From positions 4,154,001 through 4,218,000 of the forward strand of contig JANTQA010000057.1 in the NCBI GenBank assembly GCA_027625915.1: a DNA stretch of 64,000 nt. Reading direction: 5' to 3'. This stretch comes from Anaeramoeba flamelloides. Lineage: Eukaryota > Metamonada > Anaeramoebidae. A model generated the notes under the pieces. That model ran no database searches, had not been told where the DNA came from, and was given only the letters and a program-made list of their open reading frames with translations. Positions 23,422-32,700 of the stretch are shown in pieces. Each line of letters begins with the position of its first letter. Positions within the stretch are counted from its first letter, which is position 1. The position numbers were made by a program, and so were the translations under genes.

Positions 23422-26400
23422 TCTCGAAATTAAAATTGACATCATGATCGAAATTAGGATTATCGTTATTATCTTCAATTATATTATCATCAAAAGCATT
23501 GTTTTCATAATTTATTGTTTGAAAATTTGTAATGAATTCATTATCCATATTTGAATTTAAACTATTTTTATTAATTTGTAAGGTTTTTTTTTGTGTTTTC
23601 TTGTGTTTTCTTCCAGCTGTGCTCGTTGCTATTGGTGTTGGCAATTGGTATGATATTGGTATGGGTGTTAATAATTGAGGAGATAACGACAATGGTTTTA
23701 AATTTCTTTCTAATTCGATACCAAATGAAAGTGATGGTTCTGTTAATTCAAAATCTAAATCAAATAAATTGCTATTTTCAAAATTTAAATTCGATTCAAG
23801 ATTGTTTTTTTGTAAATCAGTACCTTCTTTTAATTCATTTAGGGAAATGTTTTTTTCTTGACTATTTTGAAAGCAATTTTCTTGTTTTACTGTTTTGCGT
23901 ACTTTTTGTGAAGTTTTTGTTTTTCCGTTATTTAATGATTTAATAATTATTCTTTTTCTGCCTTTTCGTTTCCTTGTATTATATAAGCGTTTTTTTGATG
24001 TGCTTTTTTTTTTTTTAATTGTTTTTTTATTGTTATTTTTTGTTTTTATTCTTTTTTTTATTGTTATTTTTGAATTAGTTTCTTTTTCAATTTCTTGATC
24101 TTTGTTATTATTTTCTTTGTCTTTCTTTTCCTCTTTTTCATTTTTTTCCATATCAAATTGTTTTTTATTTTGTTTTGGTTGTTTCTTTGATTTAAATCCT
24201 CTTTGCGTACAAAGGGAATGCCAGACATTTTTTAGCATGTTGTCAGTTCTTCCGTCAAAAAATTTTGCGATCTGACTCCACTTATTCCCGATCTCTGCTT
24301 GCTTTTTAATTAGCAATTCTTCTTCCTCCAAACTTATAGGAGAATGATTAATATTTGGATTAAGTTGGTTCCTCCAACGTTCTCTACATTGCTTCGAGTT
24401 CCTTCCTGGCACAAGGCATGAAACATGGGACCAACTTTTATCACCAATATTTTTAACAGCTTCCTTTAAGATCTCGTCTTCCTTTTAATTGGTAAGTAAT
24501 TAAAATCAAAAAGTATAATTGATGGGAAAATTAAATATTAAATAAAGTTATTTTGAATAGGTGTGACCAAAAAATTTTTGAATAAAAATATATTTATTGT
24601 AGTTTGTTGACTGCTTCAAAGAAACCATTTAGAACCTTTTGTTCGCATTTTTTTAATATGTCATTACTATTGTTTTGTTTTTCTTTCTTTTTAGTTTTTC
24701 CTTTTTTTCTTCTTAATTTATTATGGTTTATGATCCTTGAAATGGGTGAAAAAAAAAAATTGTATTTAGTGTAAAGCCTTGTTATTTTGGCTAAAATTTT
24801 GATCGATCTTCAACTTTGTATGAATTTTATTAGTAGTTAAAAAATGTTTTTTTTTTTTTTTTTTTTCGAAATCCGTAATTATGAGTTTAAGGCTACGGTT
24901 TACAATCCCTGAAACTTTCAAAAAGAAGCAGAAATTGTCATAGAAACAACAAAAGCAATACATTGGTATTAAAAACCAGAAAAATGATGAACCAAATTCA
25001 AAGCCTTCAAAAAGAAATAGACATTTAAAAAGAGACAACAAGTGCTTTTAAACTCTTGGTCTTATAATTTTACAGTCATAAGCCTAATTCAGTTGGTTTG
25101 AAATATATTTGAATTTTATTTTATTATGTGAATTTGAAGTTGGTATGTATAATAAGTATTCCCACGGAAACAAGCAATAAACGTTCAGGATGAATGTTTC
25201 AAATGAATTCTTCAGATACACTACAAAAACCTATCCTTTCATTTTGGTTAATGTGAATACTATCATTTATCCAAAGATCAAAAAATAAATTTTTTTTGCT
25301 AATAAAATTTCAAAGAAATAAATTTAAATTAGTTGATCTCTTTTTCTTTGAATGTTACATTTTATTGTTTGTAGTAACTATTTTGGAAAAAAAAGTTACA
25401 CGGGACTTTTAACTGTAAACATTCAGAGAATCATAGAAATACAAGAAATGGCAAAAATCAAAAAAATCACAAAAACTGGAACTTATAAGATCAATAAAAG
25501 ATCAAATAAACTATTAAAGACGAAATGGGGTATTCGTGGCGTTGTAAGTGTTGACAATACTATTTGTTGAAAAATATATTGAACAAAATTTTCATTCAGT
25601 TTACCATAAAAATTGTTACAGAGATCAAAGTCAAGTAAAATTTTAATTCACTATATTCTGTAAATTAGTAATATTTCTTCATTTACTTTTAGAATTGGGT
25701 ACACCTATTTTATAATGGTGAGTACTTGATTTTTTTTTATGAGATCTAAAGAATTAAAACTTTTTTAAAGTTTTGTGTTTTATTAAAGTGAAAACTTTTT
25801 TTTAAAAAAGGTGCTTTTCTTTGGATACCAATCTCTGCCTCGAATTTAAAGGCCGATTCCTCACTTTTTTAAAACAATAAACTTTCCAAAAGTTGTCACT
25901 TTTTTTTAAAATCAAAAACTTCAAAAAAGTTTTAAAAAAGTCCTTACTGTTAATTGTAAAATAAATCGGACAAAATTTTCATTCATCATTCCAAAAAAAA
26001 TCTTTGAAATAATCTTTGAAAATCGAATTATTTTTCAACCATATAACGTGTTTAACGTGGTTAGAGGATCGGGACTATCAAAATTCTGTTTTCAAAGGAT
26101 TTTTGAAATCATAATTTAATTTTGGAAAGATAAATGAAAATTTTGTCCGATTTATTTTTCAATTAATAGTACTTTGTTAAAATAGAAAACTTCAAAAAAG
26201 TTTTAAAAAAGTCTTTACTTTTTTAAAATAGAAAACTTTATAAAAGTTTTAAGAAATTCCTCACATTTTTAAAACGGCTGTATATCGGTGATTTTTTAAA
26301 TTCTTGTTATTTTGATTTTTTTGTTCTTATATTCCACAAAGCTGAATGAAATTTTTCATCCTTTTATTTTGAAATTAACAGCACTGCCTTATAGCCAAGG

Positions 26401-27432
26401 TTTTACTGTGATTAATGGATTTTAAAAATTTCTTGAAAATTCGAATATTTTTGAGATCAATCAAAGTACCAATCTGATCTCAATACAGAGAGAGATCTAA
26501 ATTGTAGTCATTGGTTTGTTTGAGAAAAAAATAATGAATTATTGTTTGGAGTCAATTTGTTTCTTTTTTAAATTGATCTTATTTTGCATTTTCAGATCAC
26601 TGTGATTCCTTCTAATTCTCATAATGTTTCAAAAGAAAAAAAAACCAGTGGAAAATTTCATCCACAAAAATATTACACTTTGGGTTAACACATATATTAA
26701 ATGAAGGGAATATCGAATAATTGAAAACAGATCAAGGGACTAAATTTTTTTTCACATTTAAACCCCAGAGATCAGGAAAAGAAAATAATTTTTGTGTGTA
26801 CAAAGAAAGACTGATCATTTTTTTTTTGTTTTTTTTTTTGACACACAAAACAAATTCAGAGTTAGGTTTGGTACAGATAAAGAAAAGTTTCTTTTTTAAA
26901 AAGGATCTTTTCAAAGAAGGAAAAAAAAAAAAAAAAGAAGAAAAAAAAAAAAAAGAAACTTACAACCGAATTCCAAGTTCCTTTATTGTCTTCGATGCTG
27001 TTGATCTATAGGTAACAAAGAAAATTATTTTTTGGAAAAAGAAAAAGGTTCTGATCAATAAAGGATCTTTTTTTTGTTTTTTTTTTTTTTCAATTTTGTT
27101 TTAAGAAAAAGAAATTTATACATGTCTGTAGTGCTTTAAACAATCAGTAGACTTAAAACCATTGAAATGTGATGCAATTATTCCCCAATCTTTCAGTTTT
27201 CTTTCTTTTACTAATTTTTGAAGTTTAAGATCCTTTAATAAGAAAAAAAAAAAAGGAAACAAAAGAAAAAAATAGGAAAGAAATAAACAGTAAAAAATGG
27301 GGGACTTAAAAATATATTTCAATAATTACATCTTTTTTCGTCCATTTTAAATGTAAGTCCTGATCTTTTTTTAAATGAACACTCAATATTTGATAAAACT
27401 CAAGTGATTTTGCACGTGGTTTTTGATTTTTC
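23213..27432 (-). CDS. three-repeat (R1R2R3) Myb transcription factor, four exons visible
   Basis: Minus-strand exons 27432-27330, 27232-27122, 27005-26964 and 24481-23213 join with GT-AG borders and consistent phase to give about 507 residues. R1 runs over exons 1-2: KWTKKD joined to DLKLQKLVKERKLKDW and CLKHYRH. R2 starts in the 14-codon exon 3 (NKGTWNSV) and continues in exon 4 (EDEILKEAVKNIGDKSWSHV, PGRNSKQCRERWRNQL). R3 has Ile in place of the first Trp (SPISLEEEELL..KWSQIAKFF..NVWHSL), as in many Myb R3 repeats. This is the c-Myb/Myb3R arrangement of nuclear DNA-binding proteins. After the repeats come Lys/Arg-rich likely nuclear-localisation stretches and an acidic C-terminus with a ten-Asp run. 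The 5' end is not settled; exon 1 starts in phase 1, so at least one more exon lies upstream of 27432. The 2482-bp last intron is filled with repeats. Confidence 0.85.
24765..24917 (+). mobile_element. family F arm, diverged partial copy F2
   Basis: Bases 24765-24890 resemble the inner part of the family F arm (TTGTATT.GGTG..CTTGTTATTTTGG, GATCGATC, T tract, CGAAATCC.GATTATGAGT). They are followed directly by GGTTTACAATCCCTGAAAC, the family F terminus. The order is rearranged relative to the intact element at 50079-50631. It lies in the last Myb intron. Confidence 0.5.
25448..25717 (+). CDS. possible N-terminal exons of a PH-like gene inside a Myb intron
   Basis: Exon 25448-25543 encodes 32 residues from an ATG (MAKIKKITKTGTYKINKRSN, then KLLKTKWGIRGV) before a GTAAGT donor. 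An exon 25693-25717 after TTTTAG would add NWVHLFYN before a GTGAGT donor. The pattern basic-G-x-Y..K..W.xR.V..L.YY recalls the first three strands of a PH domain, like the exon at 29730-29858. Possible later strands are seen at 26590-26830, but splice sites and phase do not join cleanly. This is either a partial PH gene on the strand opposite to Myb, a decayed paralogue, or chance. Confidence 0.3.
25740..26285. repeat. diverged tandem repeat split by a family B insertion
   Basis: Units of about 36-40 bp of the type CTTTTTTAAAATAGAAAAC followed by TTCAAAAAAGTTTTAAAAAAG recur at about 25850-25944 and 26180-26275. Copy B2 (25945-26171) sits exactly between them. Confidence 0.55.
25945..26171. 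mobile_element. family B MITE, copy B2
   Basis: A 227-bp element with TACTGTTAATTGTAAAATAA at the left and, inverted, TACTATTAATTGAAAAATAA at the right, each followed by ATCGGACAAAATTTTCATT. It is the best-preserved copy of the family. The similar orphan ends at 25560-25615 and 26336-26385 may be remains of others. Confidence 0.82.
26556..26615. mobile_element. family E end, partial copy
   Basis: ATTGATCTTATTTTGCATTTTCAG followed by a CTGTGATTC block matches the right arm of the family E element near 31440-31475. No left arm was recognised. Confidence 0.4.
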
Positions 27433-29729
27433 CTTTGTATAGTGATAAACAAAAAAGAAAAGAAAAACAAAAGAAAAAAAATGAAAAAATGAAAAAAAAT
27501 TAAAACTTTTTTGGGAAAAACAAAGTTACATGAAATAAAGCTGAAATGAACGCAGGTAAAAAATACAGTCAAATTAAAGGTAAATTAAAAAAAAAAAAAA
27601 ATTTAAGAGTAAATAGAGAGTAAAAAAAAAAAAAATGATTTTTCTCAAAATCTCAAAAATGAAAACTTTAAAATTCTTGAAAACTGACTAGATTTGAAAT
27701 CGAAAGTAAATCTCATCAAAAATAATTTTTTGCTAAAACCTAATAGTTGTGTTTTTTAAAAGGTACTATTGTTGGCGATTGATAATTTGGGATATTTAAG
27801 TTTGTCTATCATCTTTAGAGATTTTTATGTTCAAATTTAACTTTTATGAAAAATGAGAGATTTTGAACTTCTTTCCAACAATATTTTTAATAATATTAAT
27901 TTTAAATCAGTTTCTTTTACAAAACATGAAGCTCGTAGTTAATTGATATTGATTTTTGTTCGATTCTTGGAAATTTGAAAAGAATAAAATATTTCGATTT
28001 CATAGATCACCAACTATTTCAAATTTAGAAAAACCAATTTTCCAAATGTAATTTTTTCAAAATGAATTAGAAGAATCTAAATTTGAGAAAATGGCAATTT
28101 GGTTCGTTTCAAGATTAATCATAGTTTATTTCTTCAAAAAAGGTGGATATTTACAAAATTTTATTTTTTTCAGTTATTCCAAAATTAAAAAAAGAAAGTG
28201 AAATCGAAATTCTTGAATTTAAATTTAAGAATTAGAAGAAGTTAAATAAACACAGTGTGATGTATAATATGTGGAGCTTTGTATTTTTTTATTTATAACA
28301 GATCAGATGTTGTAATTAGGAAAATATTCGTCAAAATAATTCCAAAATTTGAATAATTTCAGAAATTGTAGTTACAAAAAAAAAAGTGTTTCAGAATTTA
28401 GAATCTTTGATGAATGTTATTTAATCTCTATTTTTTCAACTAATAAAGTGGAAAAGTCTAAGAAAATTGGACTTAATACAAAAAGTTTCAAGTGTACACC
28501 TTGGTTGTGTCAAACAACAATTAAAAACAGAGAAACTTAATTTTAATAAAAGTTTTATTGGTGAATGTTGTTTTTCACAGTTTTTAAATGAATACTTTGC
28601 TTTTTCTGATGCTTTGTTTGTGGAAGAAAATACTCTAAAGTAATCACCCAATCGTGTAGGTGTATAGATGTGTAAACAATTTATTTTCATTAACGAATTG
28701 TTGAGTTACAGATTCTCTAATCAATAAATATTTGAAAACTTTTCGTTTCAAGTTCTAAAATATTGGATGAATTATAAAATGAAACACCAAAGACCGTGTT
28801 CTTTACAAAGTCAAGTGAATACTTATTTTTTTAGAGTTTGATTTTAGCTTCTTGTTGTTTTTCTTTAGAGAAAATGTTAATGATGGCAATTTCTTTTTAG
28901 AAGTAATCAATTATAATCATAATTTAATCTTGAAGGTATATGAATTAAATTGTACAAAACAACACCATCTGACGAATAAATAAAGGAACAAAATATATAT
29001 TAGACTTTCCAAATCGGTCGCTTCAGAATCAAAGAAGAAATTGAGACTTTAATTCCCAAAACCTGAAACTTTTATATTTCAGATTGAGTATTTTGTTGTA
29101 AAATACAAATATGTACTTTTTTAACCAAAAGTTATGTGAAAAATTCTGTAACTTTTATTTTACACGGAACAAACTCTCCAATTTTCTTCAGCGAACTACC
29201 AATTCCATCTTTTCTCTTTTTCAAGATCAATTTTAATAAAAAATAAAGAGTTGTGGATAAAAGGATTGTGTTTTTATTTTTTCAGTAAATAGTAGTTAAA
29301 GTAAAACTTTAGAATAGATCAAGAATATTGGAACCAGCTAACTCCAGTTACTGATAACTGAAATGGTAATTCAACAAACCGACAGATTTCGGAATTACCT
29401 GATAAAAACTGGTCGAAACAGCGCTAATAAAGAAAAAATTGTCACTTAATTATCATCTCATTTTTCAAATAGAGTTTACATAAAACAACCGACTTCTTTT
29501 AGAAACGCACAAGTTGTAAAAGCAAAAATTAGAAAAAGGAATTGAAAAGTTTATCCGAATTTATTAAGAAAAGACCTGGGTTCATTCTAAATTATTCAAT
29601 TTTATTAGACTGTTTCCAGAAACATCGAGAATTTTCCTTTTGGCTTGATTAAAAAAGATTTGTAAAAATGTTGTAGATTTATTTTTTTATTTTTGCTTTT
29701 AGCTTTATAGATTTTTTTGTTTGTTGGGG
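27433..29729. other. intergenic region between Myb and PH genes
   Basis: The missing 5' exon or exons of Myb should lie in the left part; a short T-rich acceptor (CGTTCATTTCAG at about 27550 on the minus strand) is one candidate border. Frames on both strands at 28349-28690 (63 and 84 codons) overlap each other and show no domain. The remainder is AT-rich with no recognised feature. Confidence 0.4.
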
Positions 29730-32700
29730 ATGTCTTTTGCAACACCCATTAAAGGCTGGCTTGAAAAACAAGGGAAAAAGGGTTTAATCAGAGCAAAATG
29801 GAGACCAAGGTATGTTGTGCTACGGACCGATCTTAAGTGTATATGCTATTATGATGAAGTAAATATTTTGCCTTGAAACTTGTTCTTACAATTTATTCAA
29901 AATTGAAAAAACTTTTCTTTTTCTTCTCAAAAACCAACACTTAGACTGTTATTAAAAGAAAAAAAAAATTGTTTCCATTTTACTATTTGTTGCAAAACAA
30001 ATGGAACAAAATTTTCATTCGGCTTTTCAAAAAAGGTTTTTAAATCAAGTAACCTTTCAAAATTTTAATTCTGTAAGGCAAAATAAATTATTCATTCTCC
30101 TTATTGAGAATTGGGGACTTTGATGATTTATTTTAATTCTTGGAATGTGATTATTTTATGGAAAGTTGAATGAAAATTTTGATCTTTTTATTTTGAAATT
30201 AACAGTACCGATCTTATTTTACAATCCCTTTTTTTTTTTTTTTTTTTTTTTTTTAAGAAAAAGAACAAACCACAAAGTCTCAACTTTTTCAACAAACACC
30301 TTTTTGTTTTTTTTTTATTTTTTGAAGAACCACAAAATCCTTTTTTCGATTTTCTTTTGTTCAATTTTTTTTTCAAATGATTAGCCTTTTTGATCTTCTT
30401 TTTTCGATTTTCTCTTTTGTGTTCATCAAAAATATTCACAATAATTTTTCGAAAGCCAAAAGATGAGAATTTTATAGTGTTCAACAAATGATTTCTCTTT
30501 GGCTTATTTTTATCAGTGAAGGAAGAACAATTCAACTTCCATTAACCATTACTCGTTGTTTAACAATTAAAATGGAAGAAATTTTCATTTGATTTTCTTT
30601 TTTTATTTTACTCCCAAACCTCAAGCAATAATTGAAAATGTTGAACTTCTACTTTTTATTAAACCTCTTTTAAAAAAGTTTGAAAATAAAGTTTAGAAAG
30701 CACTGATCATTGAGAAATAAAACGAACAAAATTTTCATTTTATATTTTCAGATGCCTAAATTAGTTCAATTTGAAACAAATTGTTTTCTTTCGCTACACA
30801 ATTTGATTTAATTTAATTTGCATTTATTTTCTAACCAGCTATATTTGATAAAGTAAGGATTTTGTAAAACATTCTAGAGATAAAAATAACTCATTTGAGA
30901 ATCAAAAAAAAAAAAAAAATGCTTCGAATTTAATAAACACCAAAATCCTGATTCTCTCAAAGAGAAATTAATCACATAACTAATCTTCTTTACTGGATTC
31001 ATTAGTTTGAAATTCTTGTCACAAGATCTTTTCAAAACGTTTTTTTGCAAAGCCTAATAAAAATTTTGTTCGCCGTTCGCGAAAAAAAGTGAAATATGGA
31101 AAAAAAGTTTAACACGGTTTTTAATTGACAAACTTAATAGAACCACAGAAACCTGAAAATTCAAAGTAAGATCAATTAATAGAAGAAACCAATTAACTTC
31201 AAATAATAATCCATTATATTATTTTCAATCAACCCAACAAATAAAATTTAAATCTACTTTAATAGCGAAATTGTTGGTGTGGTTTTGGAAATAGCCAATT
31301 AACTTTCAAAGAATAATTCATTATATTGTTTTCAATCAATCAAGGCAAAAACACCAGACCAAAAGATAGTATTAAAAAAAACTTTTATTGTGCTGAATAC
31401 TCCATTTTGTCTTTTACAATTTATTTTTTCTTTTATTAATTGATCTTACCTTGAATTTTCAGGTTTCTGTGATTCTATTAAGGTTCCCAATTAAAAACTG
31501 TGTTAAACTTTTTTTCTCAAATGGTCAATTTATTTTTCAATTAATAATAATGTTACTGTCAAACCTAAAACAGCAGGAAAATTTCAAAAATACCCAGAAA
31601 TTCGAAAATATACTCACATTTTATAGCTAAATATATAAATTATTGAGTAACCATTGACCGTCCTAATTAGAATATTGATTAAACACTCTAAATCTATTAA
31701 TTTTAAGCCTTTGGTAAATGTAGAAATCAAAAAAACCACAAATCTGAAAAAATTTAATTGAGAAAATGACAAAAAATCTAATTTATTGTGATTATCCATT
31801 TTAAATAAATTCTAAATTTATTAGAAAGCATCTACTATGATGACTGCTTTGTTTTTACCTTTATAAAATAAGAATTTTTATTTTCTTTGTGATCTTTCCC
31901 TTAAAATTTTTTTCAAAATTTTAAATTTAAATTGGGAAACTTTGTGAATTTTTTTTTTTTTACAAAATATTTTTCCAAAATAATGTAAATTCACAATAGG
32001 AATTATCAATAATATTAGAATTTTCATAACAAATCGAAAAATTAGTGATTAATTTATCTTTTCTTATTTTTTATTTTTTTTGTACTTTAAGGCCAGTGTA
32101 TTGGGTATGATTGTTGTTATTATGAGAATTTCATCCACCTCTGGAGATTTTAGAAACTGGATCATTACTATTTGAGTTTGTTTCTTTTTCATTTTTCAAT
32201 GGATTGGATTTTTGTTTTCTTGTGTGTTCATGAGAGACCATCGATTCTTCTTTTTTGGTTCGCTTTTTGTCAGTTTTTTTTTTTTTTTTTTGTAAGGAAT
32301 GGTTTACCTTTTAATTCCTTGTTGAATTGTGTTACAGTTAGAATAAATTTTGTTTTGAATGAGAAAAAAAAAAAGAGATCATTTTTTCAAAGTAAAATTT
32401 TCCAAATCGGAATTTTGCTCAAAAAACAAAAGATAAATGATTTAGATTTTCTTTCGAAATCCAAAAACCGAGTTTGTATTTTAAGATTTAAAAAATTTAA
32501 TCTTTACAAAGACAATTTTTTGATATGAAAAACAAATTTTTATTTTTAGAGTGTTAATCGGCATATTCTTCCCCCCCCCCCAATTTACAACTAAAAAGAG
32601 GAAAATTCCAATGGCACTTTCCCCAATTACATCGATTTCAAAAACTGGGTTTATGAAAAATGTTTAAAAAATTGAAATAAAACCGAAACATAAATAAAAT

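Noticed and set aside
28349-28690. Overlapping frames on both strands (63 and 84 codons)
   Set aside because: They overlap, have no domain and no convincing splice links to Myb or PH genes.
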